From Streptomyces erythrochromogenes (GTDB lineage Bacteria > Actinomycetota > Actinomycetes > Streptomycetales > Streptomycetaceae): a DNA stretch of 64,000 bases. The notes below the pieces were generated by a model that was not told where the DNA came from, made no database searches, and was given only the letters and a program-made list of their open reading frames with translations. Of this stretch, positions 52,860-61,789 are shown piece after piece (positions within the stretch are counted from its first letter, which is position 1; every line of letters begins with the position of its first letter). Location of the stretch: positions 1-64,000 of the forward strand of contig NZ_CP108037.1 of NCBI RefSeq assembly GCF_036170895.1, written 5' to 3'. The translations under genes were made by a program, and so were the position numbers.

Positions 52860-53264
52860 TCAGGCGAGTTCTGCCGCGCTGACCTTCGCCACATCCATGA
52901 CCGCGAGTTCGGACTCCATGGGCACGGCGAAGCCCTGGCTGACGAGGTAGCAACTGCCGTTGTTCTCCTGCTTCACGACGAGGTAGGGATAGCTCGCGCC
53001 GGACCAGGGCAGGGCACCCACGTACGGCTCGTGGCGGAAGTCGCCCTCCCAGCCCCAGCGCACCGAGCGGCTCACGTGCTCCAGAGCCTTCATCGCGCCT
53101 TCGACCCACTCAAGACGTTCTTTCGCCTGTTCCATAGCGTGGTCCAGGTCCCAAGGATTGTTGATCTTCGTATTCGTCGGCGAGGACAGGTACCGCCCGA
53201 CGGAGATCATGCCGTCGAAGAAGTCGACGGGCGGGACAAGCTGGACGTACCAGTCTGTGTTCAT
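52860..53264 (-). CDS. Hypothetical protein
   Basis: A 134-aa protein, acidic and Trp/Tyr-containing (ERLEWVEGAMKALEHVSRSV, then WGWEGDF). No signal peptide or membrane segment. The ATG at 53264 has AGGA about 10 nt upstream. It could be a small immunity-type or phage-related protein, but nothing in the sequence proves a role. Confidence 0.6.
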   Translation of the reverse strand: MNTDWYVQLVPPVDFFDGMISVGRYLSSPTNTKINNPWDLDHAMEQAKERLEWVEGAMKALEHVSRSVRWGWEGDFRHEPYVGALPWSGASYPYLVVKQENNGSCYLVSQGFAVPMESELAVMDVAKVSAAELA

Positions 53265-53347
53265 GGCGGCTGATCCTAGAGCCGCTTCCGCCGGACGGCC
53301 TCAACTATCAGGACGTCCGGCGGCACGACGGCTTCCCCTGGCGTGGT

Positions 53348-53866
53348 TCAGTCGCCAGATGAGTCGGTTGCCGCTTGATCGGGGCGCTGCTTCTCGAAGA
53401 AGTCCAACTTCTTACCGAACATCGCTTCGGCTTCTCCCGTGGGGAAGACGGTCTTGCCGTAGAGAGCCTGTTGGCAGATCTGCGACTGGTCGGCCGCAGA
53501 TAGGTTGAGCGCCTGCCGTGAGTCTGAGGGTTCGGTGAACCACTGCTGGATGGCCATGTGGCGCCAACCGTCGGGGTTCGTGTGGTCGCCGTAGACGATG
53601 CGCTTCAGCCCTTCGAGGACCGCTTCGTGGGCGAGACCCTTTCCTTCACCGCTGGGGTCGGTGAAGGAGACCTTCCAGGACCACCTCTGGCCCTCCCGGA
53701 GTTCGACGTTCTCCGGAAAGTCAGGCCCCCAGCCTTTGAGGTAGCCGGCGCCCGGACCGATCACAGTGCGTCCCCATTCGACATCCCCGAGCCAGGGGGA
53801 GTTCGACAGGAAGCCTTCCGCAATCCTGCGCGTCTCGTCGTCGGTGATCAAGTGCTCTCCGCTCAT
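53348..53866 (-). CDS. Hypothetical protein
   Basis: A 172-aa acidic soluble protein with many Trp residues (NSPWLGDVEWGRT, GWRHMAIQQWF). The ATG at 53866 has a good GGAGGAG site 1-2 nt further than ideal. It follows a small membrane gene (53959-54153) on the same strand. Family not recognised. Confidence 0.6.
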   Translation of the reverse strand: MSGEHLITDDETRRIAEGFLSNSPWLGDVEWGRTVIGPGAGYLKGWGPDFPENVELREGQRWSWKVSFTDPSGEGKGLAHEAVLEGLKRIVYGDHTNPDGWRHMAIQQWFTEPSDSRQALNLSAADQSQICQQALYGKTVFPTGEAEAMFGKKLDFFEKQRPDQAATDSSGD

Positions 53867-53958
53867 GCTCCTCCTCGGTGAGAACCGGCTCCGGCCATCG
53901 TCCTGCATCGGGCTGACGTGGCACCGAGGTATTCCGGAAGTGCCCCAGTGGAAGCCGG

Positions 53959-54153
53959 TTACCGGCGCTCGAGGGCGCGGAATCCGAGGTCGTAGGCCAT
54001 GCAGCCGAGAGCGAGCACGACGAGAGGCCAGCCAAGTGCGGAGTCGGCGGGCACGGCCCCGGTGCTCAGCAGGGCGATGACGGAGCCGGTACTGAGGGAG
54101 GCCGTGCAAGCCGGCGCGCTGGGAACAGACACCATCAGCCTCTTCTTGGTCAC
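53959..54153 (-). CDS. Tiny membrane protein
   Basis: A 64-aa protein with two hydrophobic segments (about residues 18-35 and 40-55) and a basic end (FRALERR), similar in plan to the partners at 36534 and 39200. GTG 54153 overlaps the TGA of the upstream gene (GTGA), and a GGAGGAG site lies upstream. Confidence 0.65.
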   Translation of the reverse strand: MTKKRLMVSVPSAPACTASLSTGSVIALLSTGAVPADSALGWPLVVLALGCMAYDLGFRALERR

Positions 54154-55073
54154 CGCTGCGCTCCTCCGTGCATGGCCGCCGACTCCCGCCGGAGGTCGTA
54201 CCGCTTACCGAGACGCCGGAGCTTGCGCATCACCGACACGCCCCTCTCGGGATCCAGGCCGATGTGGACGGCGGCTTCCTTCCACACCTCGGCCCTGTTC
54301 TCGCCCCGCGCGGCCCACAGCCGCACAATCGCCTGCTCGTCCGCCTTGAGCCACCCGAAGACCGTGGCGGCAGCGGCCGACTCCGGCTCCCAGGGAAGGG
54401 CGGTCTGTTCGGTGGTCGCAGGGGTTCCCAGGACGTCGAGGAGGGAGCGGCCTCCGGTGAGCGGGCGGTCGAGGCACTGAACACGCTGCTGACCAGCTTT
54501 GCGCCGCCACAGCGGCTGCAGTTCGCGGTGGACCTGCTTCGACTCCTTGCCGAGCAGCGTGATGGCCTCCTCGTCGTGCCCGGCGCTGGAGCTGCGGTCG
54601 ATCTCGTCTACCCAAGTGCCGATGAGAGCGGTGAAGACCGCCTCCATCCAGTCCTGCGTAACGCGCCGGATGCCCAGCCACGTACGAGCGAACTCCGTGA
54701 CCACCGCCTTCCAGTCGCCGATTGCCCGGCTCTCCAGGATTGCGCGGCGGGCGTTTAGGGCGGCGAACAGAGCCTCGGGACGCCCCTTGTGCCGCTCCGC
54801 TTTGACCGTGTTGACCAGCCGTCGATGCGCCCAGGCAGACATCACCAGCATGTTGCCGGTCGGGGGCGAAGTGGCTCCAGCCAGCAGCGTCAGGGAGGAG
54901 ACGTTGTCCCGCAGGCGGGCGACCTCGGCCCGCCTCGGCTTGTCCATCTCCGCCCGCAGAAGGTGAGCCACTTCAGCCCTGTTCATGTGCGCCGGCAGGC
55001 GGCAGGGCACGTGGACCAGTTCGGTGGACGGAGACCGCTGCCCACGCGGGGCGAAGTTGTTGGGGTCGGTCAT
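54150..55073 (-). CDS. Helical protein with C-terminal HTH, possibly sigma-like
   Basis: A 307-aa mostly helical protein. The last 70 residues (ADEQAIVRLWAARGENRAEV, then DPERGVSVMRKLRRLGKRY) look like a sigma region 4 or similar helix-turn-helix. ATG 55073 has TAGGAG 12 nt upstream; GTG 55115 is an alternative start. Its stop overlaps the small membrane gene. I cannot name the family with confidence. Confidence 0.55.
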   Translation of the reverse strand: MTDPNNFAPRGQRSPSTELVHVPCRLPAHMNRAEVAHLLRAEMDKPRRAEVARLRDNVSSLTLLAGATSPPTGNMLVMSAWAHRRLVNTVKAERHKGRPEALFAALNARRAILESRAIGDWKAVVTEFARTWLGIRRVTQDWMEAVFTALIGTWVDEIDRSSSAGHDEEAITLLGKESKQVHRELQPLWRRKAGQQRVQCLDRPLTGGRSLLDVLGTPATTEQTALPWEPESAAAATVFGWLKADEQAIVRLWAARGENRAEVWKEAAVHIGLDPERGVSVMRKLRRLGKRYDLRRESAAMHGGAQR

Positions 55074-55364
55074 GAGGTTGGGCACTCCTAGCCGTGTGAG
55101 TCGAGCTTCACTCACTGGCCCTGGGGAAGCCGCCCCGCGTCAAAAAATCTTCGGGAGCGCCCCGTGACGCCAAATTCAATCTCGCCGACCACGAGCAGAG
55201 CGGACACCGGCGGGCAACCGAAGTTGTCCACCGCTGGGTGGAGGACCCGGTTGAGGTGCGCACCGCGGACACCGACGGGTGCGGCACATCTTGTGGGGCA
55301 GCGTGTTTCCCCGGCCTCCGGCGACGGCAGCAACCCGAGGGAAGCCGAAGGGGAGGGGCGGAGC

Positions 55365-56351
55365 GTGCAGGACGACTTACTGGTGGTGGGGTTCGACCTG
55401 GAGACCCGTCGGGAGGTGCACATCGCCGAGGGGCCGCCGGAGCGCTGGAAGCGCCTCGGGTACGGCGGCACGGGTCAGCTGGTGTGTTTCTACTGCTTCC
55501 ACGGGTTCGAGGCCCCGGCGGGCACCCGGGTGCCGCTGGTGACGCGGGGGCGGCTGGGCGGGAAAGTCCGCCGCCACTTCGCGCACCCGCCCGGGCAGGC
55601 GCCGGCCGGGGGCCACGGACCGGAGACGGTCTGGCACATCACGACCAAGCACCTCTTGGCGGCGTGGGCCTGGTCGAGGCCCGGGGTCGACCGTGTGCGG
55701 CTGGAGCAGTGGACGGAGGATCACGACCGGCGGGCCGATGTCGAGGTGCTGCTGCGGGACGGCACGAAGATCGCGCTGGAGGCGCAGCGCAAGCTCATGA
55801 CCGACGACGGGTGGCGGGCTCGGCATCGGGACTACGCGCGCCAGGGCGTCGTCGACGTCTGGTTCTGGCGGCCTCGGGTGCACTTCCCGCACGTGGTGCT
55901 CGACGAGGGTTTGCCGGTGTGGTTCTACTCCGTCTCGAAGCGGGAGGCGGCGACGTCGCTGGGGGTGCCGCACGCGCGCGCACATCAGTGGTGGCAGGCG
56001 CCGGACCTGTCGGTGTTCGGGCTGCACCATCCGCCGTGTGCGCTCGACGAACTGGAGCGGGTGACGATGCCGCTTGCCGCGCTCGGGCTGGGACCGGGCG
56101 GTGCGGTGCTGCCGGAAGATCTGCGAAAGCGAGTGCTCAACTCCCAGCAGGCGACGGAAGAAGAGGCGAAGCAGCGGAAGGACGGCGAGGCCCGGTACGC
56201 CCGAGCAGTCCGTGAGGCCCGGGACCGGGCCGCACGTGCGCCGACTCCTCTGCCGCTGCCACCGGTGCCGGCGGGTGGCCTGCGATGTGAAGTGTGCCGC
56301 CGTCCGCTGGATCCGCTGTTGGGGAAGAACCGGCGGCACCTCCTGTGCTGA
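55365..56351 (+). CDS. CoiA-like putative nuclease
   Basis: A 328-aa protein. A Cys pair (CFYC) near residue 45 is followed by RRHFAHPPG, then RRADVEVLLRDGTKIALEAQ, where Asp, Glu and Gln form the core expected of the CoiA-like PD-(D/E)xK fold. A C-terminal CEVC pair and a final Cys near the end complete a zinc ribbon. CoiA proteins were named for competence, but the fold is that of restriction-type nucleases. GTG 55365 has GGGGAGGGG upstream. Confidence 0.75.
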   Translation: MQDDLLVVGFDLETRREVHIAEGPPERWKRLGYGGTGQLVCFYCFHGFEAPAGTRVPLVTRGRLGGKVRRHFAHPPGQAPAGGHGPETVWHITTKHLLAAWAWSRPGVDRVRLEQWTEDHDRRADVEVLLRDGTKIALEAQRKLMTDDGWRARHRDYARQGVVDVWFWRPRVHFPHVVLDEGLPVWFYSVSKREAATSLGVPHARAHQWWQAPDLSVFGLHHPPCALDELERVTMPLAALGLGPGGAVLPEDLRKRVLNSQQATEEEAKQRKDGEARYARAVREARDRAARAPTPLPLPPVPAGGLRCEVCRRPLDPLLGKNRRHLLC

Positions 56352-56358
56352 GCGCCCC

Positions 56359-56390
56359 GGTTGACCCTGTTAGGTCTAACGGGCTCAACC
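56359..56390. terminator. Hairpin between CoiA-like and kinase genes
   Basis: GGTTGA-CCC-GTTAG pairs with CTAAC-GGG-TCAACC around a 2-nt loop, with two bulges. It fills the gap between convergent stops at 56351 and 56406 and should act in both directions. Confidence 0.7.
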
Positions 56391-56405
56391 GGGCAGGAGC
56401 AGGCG

Positions 56406-57212
56406 CTACAGGTGGACCAGGAGCTCGCGCACGGGCTTGGCAAGCTCGGCGTAGAAGTCGATGCGGTCCTGGGCCTGGAGGATCTGGGCGCAGACGGTGA
56501 GCATGCCGGGGCGGGCCTCGGGCCGGTCCAGGACGGGGGCGAGCTCGGTGCGGATGCGGGCTGCCGTCTCGGGGGTGAGCAGGGCGTACAGGTACAGGGT
56601 GGCCGCGTCGTAGCCGTACGGGGCGCGGCCCCACCCTTCCCAGTCCAGGATGTGCGGGCCGCGGGTGACGTTGCCGTAGTGGAGGTCTCCGTGGGCGGTG
56701 GTCCAGGTGACGTCCTCGACCTGGTGGCCGGTGAACTCGGGGATGACGCGGCGCAGGTACTCCTCGCGTACGGCCTCGCGGTCGGCCGGTGGCGGGACGT
56801 CGGCGAGGGCGTCCAGGGCGGCGGCCATCTCCTTCCACCACGTCTCGGGCAGGCCGGGGTCTTCGTCGAGGACGGGGCGCGGGGAGACCATCGGGTCGGG
56901 GGCGAGGGCGTACAGCTCGGCCCGGTACGCGTACGCGCCGGTGTTCCAGTCCCGGATGCGGAACAGGTCGGGGCGCGGCACCGCGGCGGGGAGGGCGCGG
57001 GAGGAGGAGGGGCCGTTCCACAGCTTGCCGCCCTCGGTGCCGGCCTCGGCGCAGACCACGCGCAGCCAGTGCGGGCCGGCGGCACCCGACAGGGTCCGGC
57101 CCCGGTACCCCCACACTCGGCGGCCGGTGGCGCGCAGGCCGAACTGGTCGGCGGCGTGCTGCTGGGCGGCCAGCATCCGGTCGGCGGTAGTGGGGGCGGG
57201 GGGCTCGAACAC
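56406..57212 (-). CDS. APH-fold kinase of a RiPP-like operon
   Basis: A 268-aa protein with the phosphotransferase signature HGDLHYGN at residues 174-181 and the metal-binding LDWEGW (189-194), where Glu replaces the second Asp of the usual pattern. The N-terminal lobe is short. The family includes aminoglycoside and small-molecule kinases; relatives also occur in peptide natural-product clusters such as class V lanthipeptides. GTG 57212 has AGGTAGGA upstream and lies 8 bp after the cupin gene stop, so it is the last gene of a three-gene operon. A resistance role is possible but less supported by context. Confidence 0.75.
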   Translation of the reverse strand: MFEPPAPTTADRMLAAQQHAADQFGLRATGRRVWGYRGRTLSGAAGPHWLRVVCAEAGTEGGKLWNGPSSSRALPAAVPRPDLFRIRDWNTGAYAYRAELYALAPDPMVSPRPVLDEDPGLPETWWKEMAAALDALADVPPPADREAVREEYLRRVIPEFTGHQVEDVTWTTAHGDLHYGNVTRGPHILDWEGWGRAPYGYDAATLYLYALLTPETAARIRTELAPVLDRPEARPGMLTVCAQILQAQDRIDFYAELAKPVRELLVHL

Positions 57213-57220
57213 GGCGGGTC

Positions 57221-58396
57221 CTACCTCGGGTGGGAGACGGCGGCCGCGTCCTTGGATACCAGCTCGGTGGCGAGCGCCGCGACCTGTTCCACGGTGAGGC
57301 CGGAGCGCTCGGCCAGCTCTCCGAGGGTCAGGCGGGCTCCAGACACCAGAGCCTCCAGCACAGGTCGGACGGACGGGTGGAACTCCCATTCGTGTCCGGC
57401 GGCGCGCAGCACCACTGCTCCGTCGGCGCCCTCCAGAGCGGCCCGGGCCGTCGTGAGGGCCAGGATCAGGCCTCCCTCGGCGGGGACGTCGCCGATGTAC
57501 GGCAGGGACGGGGCGGGGCGGCCGGGATCGCGCGCGTCCATGGACGCGGCGAACTCCGAGACGACGTGGGGGTGGATCGCCTCGGTGACCTCCTTGCGTA
57601 GCTGCTCGGCGTACTCGGCCCGCTCGGCGGGGCCAGCCACGATGGGCACGCCCGCCCGCAGGGTGGGGGAGTGGAGGAGCTGCCCGGCCAGCCACACCAG
57701 GAGGTGGTGGCCGGTCGCCGGGGTCAGGCCGCACGTCAGGTGCAGCGAGCGCCCCTCAGTGGCGGCCACGGCGTGCCACCAGCCGCGCGGTAGGTAGAGC
57801 ATGTCCCCGGCCTGCAGGACCACTTCGGCGAGCGGCGGCCCCTCGGGCTTCTCGGGGGCTTCGACGTCCAGGCGCAGCGGGTCGGTGCGGGTGGGCCCGT
57901 AGAGGTTCCACCGCTTGGCGCCTTCGAGCTGGACGACGACGACGTCGTGGTCGTCCCAGTGGATGCCGAAGGCTTCGGTGGGGTGCCAGGAGGCGTACAG
58001 GTTGGCCTGGACGTCGGTGCGGAAGTGCCGCTCCAGGGCCTCGGCGAGGTTCTGGACGCCGGGGTGGAGCTTGTCGACCGCGTCGAGGACGAGGGAGGCG
58101 CCGTCGGCGATCTGCTGGTGCAGGCCGGAGGGTTCGACGCGTTGGCGGATCTCGGTGCGCTTGGTGACCGAGGTGTGGAGGTACTCGTACGGGGGGACCT
58201 GTGTGCCGTCGCGGAACAGGCGCAGGCGTGGGGCGTCGAGCCGGTGGCGGGCCACCAGGTCGTTCAGGTCGTCCCACGTGAACAGGCCGCGCAGCCCTGC
58301 GGCGGCCTGTGACCAGTGCTGGAAGGAGCGGCCGAAAGCCCCGGCGAGGAAGTCCCCGCCGAGGCTCCGGACCGCCGCGTCGATCGCGGTGGTCAT
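57221..58396 (-). CDS. JmjC/cupin (ribosomal-oxygenase-type) 2-oxoglutarate oxygenase
   Basis: A 391-aa protein. The cupin core has HWD at residues 146-148 (the HxD iron ligands), Lys-Arg-Trp at 161-163 (2-oxoglutarate contact) and His 208 in YLPRGWWHAV (third iron ligand). A C-terminal helical region follows, with a winged-helix-like end (ERSGLTVEQVAALATELV). The closest plan is the YcfD/NO66 group, which hydroxylates Arg or His in ribosomal proteins. Here it lies 9 bp after a 32-codon gene, so that peptide is the likely substrate (inference). Confidence 0.8.
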   Translation of the reverse strand: MTTAIDAAVRSLGGDFLAGAFGRSFQHWSQAAAGLRGLFTWDDLNDLVARHRLDAPRLRLFRDGTQVPPYEYLHTSVTKRTEIRQRVEPSGLHQQIADGASLVLDAVDKLHPGVQNLAEALERHFRTDVQANLYASWHPTEAFGIHWDDHDVVVVQLEGAKRWNLYGPTRTDPLRLDVEAPEKPEGPPLAEVVLQAGDMLYLPRGWWHAVAATEGRSLHLTCGLTPATGHHLLVWLAGQLLHSPTLRAGVPIVAGPAERAEYAEQLRKEVTEAIHPHVVSEFAASMDARDPGRPAPSLPYIGDVPAEGGLILALTTARAALEGADGAVVLRAAGHEWEFHPSVRPVLEALVSGARLTLGELAERSGLTVEQVAALATELVSKDAAAVSHPR

Positions 58397-58405
58397 GGTC
58401 GGCGA

Positions 58406-58504
58406 TCAGTCGTTGCCGTCGCCCTTGCCGGTGCCGCCGCCGTCGGCGGCCCTGCGTGCGTCGGCTCCCTTGATGGAGCGGCTGGCCAGGATCAGACCGT
58501 TCAT
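58406..58504 (-). CDS. 32-aa putative precursor peptide
   Basis: A tiny gene with an excellent GAGAAGGAG ribosome site 6 nt before its ATG, followed after 9 bp by the cupin oxygenase gene. The product begins MNGLILASRSIKGADARRAA and ends in a Gly/Asp/Lys-rich tail with a terminal Asn-Asp. It has no Cys, one Thr and two Ser, so thioether or azole chemistry is unlikely; Arg, Asp and Asn are possible hydroxylation targets. The arrangement of peptide, oxygenase and kinase suggests a ribosomally made, modified peptide. Confidence 0.6.
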   Translation of the reverse strand: MNGLILASRSIKGADARRAADGGGTGKGDGND

Positions 58505-58755
58505 GACGTACTCCTTCTCTCGTGTCGAATGGAGCGTGGACGGCGCCCGCCGTCCCCAGGCGAGGTGGGCGCCAAGTACGGAACTGGCCGGAGGGGGAGC
58601 CCCTGAGGGCGTTGTCCCGGCCGGTTCCGTTCGACCATTGAAGGTCCGGGGAACAACACGGGGGAGGGCCGGATCGGGGTGCCGATTCCCTCTGCGGGGT
58701 GCCGCGTTGGGGGGCCAGGATGGTCTTTCGACACCCACACGCGGGGAGGCCCGGC

Positions 58756-60000
58756 ATGGTGAGCCCGGACGGAATCGGTGAGCTGCTGCGCACGATCAGG
58801 GAGCGGGCGGACCGGACCCGAGAGCAGCAGGCGAAGCGCATGACGGCCGCCGGCCTCGTGTGCACGGTGGAGAACCTCAAGCGGTGGGAGACAGAACGCC
58901 GCTTACCAACCCCGGTCTGGCGCTCGGCGATCCGTGCCGTCTACGGCTTGAGCGACGAGCAGCTGGACCAGGCTCTGGAGAACACCCGGAGGCATCGCAG
59001 GCAGCAGAGGATGGAGGACGACGACGTGAAGCGACGCAAGCTGTTCACCCTGGCGGCGGCCACGGCGGGGTTCGCCGTGCTGCCCGGCATCGCGCAGGCC
59101 CGGGAGGGCATCGACACCGGCCTCGCCGGGGACGGTGCGGGTGACCTCACCTACCTGGAGGGCGCCTTCGAGCGGCACCGGGGCGGCTACAACGGCCGGG
59201 CCCCCGATGCGGTTCTCGGGGAGATGCGCGAGGACCTGGCGCTGCTCGCCGCGGTCCTGCGCCGGCCTCACCCCTCGAAGGACCGCGCCGACCTGGCCCG
59301 CACGGCCGCCGGGATCTCCGGCCTGGTGGCGATCGTGCAGCACGACAGGGGCGACCAGGCCGACGCGCACCGGTGGTTCGCCACCGCGGCGACGGCCGCC
59401 CGCGAGTCCGGGGACCGGCGGATGACGGCCTGGGTCCTGGGTCGGCACGCCATGGTCGGCCTGAACTACGGCGCCCCCGGGCAGGCCGCCCGCGTCGCCG
59501 CCCAGGCCCGCCGGGAGGCCGGAGCCCGTCCGTCCGGCGCGGCCGCGCTCGCGGCCGCCGTCAACGCCCGCGCCCTGGCCGCCGTCGGCGACATCCCCGG
59601 CGCACGCCGCGCGATCGACGACGTCCGCACCCTCGCCGAGCAGCTGGACGGCCCCGACGGCGCCGACACCTGGTTCGGGTACCCCACCCAGAAGCACCAC
59701 GTGCACCTGTCGCAGGCGTACACGCTGCTCGGCGACACCCGCGCCGCCTACCGGGCACAGGACGAAGCCCTGACCCTGACGATCTCGCCATCGGTGATGA
59801 CCCGCGCGCTGATCGCCATGGACACCGCCGCGTGCCTGCGCGTGGACGGGGATCCAGGGGCGGCCGCCGACATGGCCGCCGCCGTCTACGACCGGCTGCC
59901 GCCCGCCTACCGGAGCGGCCTGGTGCACTCCCGAGCCCAGCTGCTCCACCGGCACCTGGACGGCGCCCCGCGACGGCTGCTCGGTGAGGCTCTCGCCTGA
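58756..60000 (+). CDS. XRE-HTH/TPR regulator divergent from the peptide operon
   Basis: A 414-aa protein. An N-terminal helix-turn-helix spans about residues 5-70 (AKRMTAAGLVCTVENLKRWE). An alanine-rich segment with a twin-Arg-like RRKLFTLAAATAG lies near 95-115, a common feature of this Streptomyces regulator family, and the rest is made of TPR-like helices. ATG 58756 has GGGGAGG 6 nt upstream. It is transcribed away from the peptide gene across 250 bp. TPR-type XRE regulators often respond to small peptides or metabolites, so it may control and sense the product of this operon. Confidence 0.8.
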   Translation: MVSPDGIGELLRTIRERADRTREQQAKRMTAAGLVCTVENLKRWETERRLPTPVWRSAIRAVYGLSDEQLDQALENTRRHRRQQRMEDDDVKRRKLFTLAAATAGFAVLPGIAQAREGIDTGLAGDGAGDLTYLEGAFERHRGGYNGRAPDAVLGEMREDLALLAAVLRRPHPSKDRADLARTAAGISGLVAIVQHDRGDQADAHRWFATAATAARESGDRRMTAWVLGRHAMVGLNYGAPGQAARVAAQARREAGARPSGAAALAAAVNARALAAVGDIPGARRAIDDVRTLAEQLDGPDGADTWFGYPTQKHHVHLSQAYTLLGDTRAAYRAQDEALTLTISPSVMTRALIAMDTAACLRVDGDPGAAADMAAAVYDRLPPAYRSGLVHSRAQLLHRHLDGAPRRLLGEALA

Positions 60001-60144
60001 AACTCCACCCGGTCCCGGTCCGCCCTCGATGTACCACCTTCGGCGGTTCCTGGTACGCGGGCGACTCGGGCGCGGGAGTCTGGAGGCCGCAGGCCGGCCG
60101 GTGAGCCGACCGCCTGCGTACTCGTCGGGGAGGGGCTGGTCGTC

Positions 60145-60723
60145 ATGGACAGGGCGCTGAAGGCGTTGGGGACCGCGCACGTGGGGGCGGTGGGGGTGCT
60201 GCTGGACGACGGGAGTGAGCCCGGGCCGGTGTACTTCGACGTGGGCAGCGGTCCGAACATGCCGTCGTCGGCCGAGTGGCACGCCTATGACGGTCGGCGT
60301 GGGCGCCCCCGGGCCGCGGTCCTGCGGGGCAGCTGCTCGTGTGGCTGGCGCGGGGCGGCTGAGTACCCGCGCGACTGGAGCGCTCTCCCCGGCGACGAAC
60401 CGCTGTACGAGGCCGACGTCGACCTGTCCGGGCCGATCGCGGACTACGAGGCCCACCTGTCGGTGATCCGGGACGGCGCCGTCCCGCTGCCCGCGGAACT
60501 TACCGCGCTCCTCACAGAGCTCGTCCGGCAACTCGACGTGCTGGCGACCAAGGAGCCGCTGGTGGCGTTGAAGGCCCTCGCCGACCTGCGGTACGTCATC
60601 GCACAGACCGGCCAGGACGCCGCGTACGAGCTCGGCGACAGTGGTGTGCCACTCAAGGTGGTGGCGACCGCGCTCGGCACGAGCGAGTCCGCGGCCCGCA
60701 CGTATCTCAACGACTACCTCTGA
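60145..60723 (+). CDS. Conserved hypothetical protein with C-terminal HTH (paralogue of 36981)
   Basis: A 192-aa protein nearly collinear with the 36981 product: the same GSCSCGWRG cysteine region, [18 protein letters not shown] in the middle and a C-terminal helix-turn-helix (LKVVATALGTSESAARTYL). The ATG has GGGGAGGGG upstream. Having two close copies 23 kb apart shows a duplication in this DNA. Function unknown. Confidence 0.75.
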   Translation: MDRALKALGTAHVGAVGVLLDDGSEPGPVYFDVGSGPNMPSSAEWHAYDGRRGRPRAAVLRGSCSCGWRGAAEYPRDWSALPGDEPLYEADVDLSGPIADYEAHLSVIRDGAVPLPAELTALLTELVRQLDVLATKEPLVALKALADLRYVIAQTGQDAAYELGDSGVPLKVVATALGTSESAARTYLNDYL

Positions 60724-60761
60724 CGACCAGGCGGCGCACGCCCGTACTGCAGGCCGCCGGT

Positions 60762-61697
60762 TCAGGCGCTGCGAGGGGGGTTCCTCTTCGAGGCCGCCTT
60801 CTTGGCGGTCTTCTTCGCGGGTGTCCGCTTCGCGGCGGCCGCGGTGCTGCCGGTCTTCTTCGCCGCCGCCTTCTTGGCGGTGGCCTTCTTCTTGGCGGGC
60901 ATCGGATGCACGGTGGCCGGCTCGCCGCGGGTGGCCTTCGCGTCCTGGACGGACTTCTCCAGCATCGCCATGAGGTCGACGACCTGGGCGGAGGCGGGCT
61001 CGGCCGGTTCGAGCGCTGGAGGACGTTCGCCGGCGGCCTTGGCGGCGATGACTTCCTCCAGGGCGGCCCGGTACTCGTCGCGCATCTGGCTCATGTCGTG
61101 GCCGGTCAGGGTTTCGGCGAGCGCGACGGCCGCGTCGACCTCCTCATCGGAGACGCTCACGTCGGGGACCGGGACCTGGTCGGTGGAGCGGATCTCGTCC
61201 GGCCAGAGCATGGCGTGCAGGACGATCACGTCGTCGAGGACGCGGAGCAGGCCCAGTCGCTCGCGGTTGTGCCACGCGAACTTGGCGACGGCTACCTTCG
61301 ACGAGCGCTGCAGGGCCCGGCGCAGGAGCTCGTACGGTTTCGCGGCGACGCCTTCGGCGGCGAGGTAGTAGGAGGCGCCGATCTGGATGGGGTCGATGCT
61401 GTCGGTGGGGACGAAGGAGACGATCTCGATGGCCTTCGCGGTGGGCAGGGGCATCGCGTCGAGGTCGGCGTCGGTGACCGGGACCAGGGTGCCGGTGGCG
61501 GTCTCGTAGCCGCGGCCGATCTCCTCCTGGGCGAGTTCCTCGCCGTCGAGCTCGCAGACCTTGCGGTAGCGGATGCGGCCGCCGTCGGCGGTGTGGATCT
61601 GGCGGAAGGAGATGCTGTGCGACTCGGTCGCCGGGAACGCCTTGATCGGGATGGTGACCAGGCCGAAGCTGATCGCCCCGCTCCAGACGGGCCGCAC
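60762..61697 (-). CDS. ku: Ku DNA-end-binding protein
   Basis: A 311-aa bacterial Ku. The start MRPVWSGAISFGLVTIPIKA and the bridge and ring segments (IHTADGGRIRYRKVCELDG, YYLAAEG, KPYELLRRAL) are typical. The last 50 residues are a Lys/Ala-rich tail (AKKKATAKKAAAKK) like those that bind DNA in actinomycete Ku. Ku recruits LigD for end joining. No ligD gene is nearby. GTG 61697 has AGGGAGG 5 nt upstream. An accessory Ku on a mobile replicon may protect linear ends or aid integration (inference). Confidence 0.9.
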   Translation of the reverse strand: MRPVWSGAISFGLVTIPIKAFPATESHSISFRQIHTADGGRIRYRKVCELDGEELAQEEIGRGYETATGTLVPVTDADLDAMPLPTAKAIEIVSFVPTDSIDPIQIGASYYLAAEGVAAKPYELLRRALQRSSKVAVAKFAWHNRERLGLLRVLDDVIVLHAMLWPDEIRSTDQVPVPDVSVSDEEVDAAVALAETLTGHDMSQMRDEYRAALEEVIAAKAAGERPPALEPAEPASAQVVDLMAMLEKSVQDAKATRGEPATVHPMPAKKKATAKKAAAKKTGSTAAAAKRTPAKKTAKKAASKRNPPRSA

Positions 61698-61789
61698 CGC
61701 AACCTCCCTCGATGAGCCCCCTCCATTCCAGCCTCCCACCCGCCCGAACCAGGTGCGTATGGGTGCGCGGCCATCCGGGCCGGCGCTGG

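Noticed and set aside
56406..57212. Aminoglycoside resistance gene as the first reading of the APH-fold protein
   Set aside because: The fold is shared by many kinases, the second metal Asp is replaced by Glu, and the gene is the third of a peptide/oxygenase operon, so resistance is not the best-supported role.
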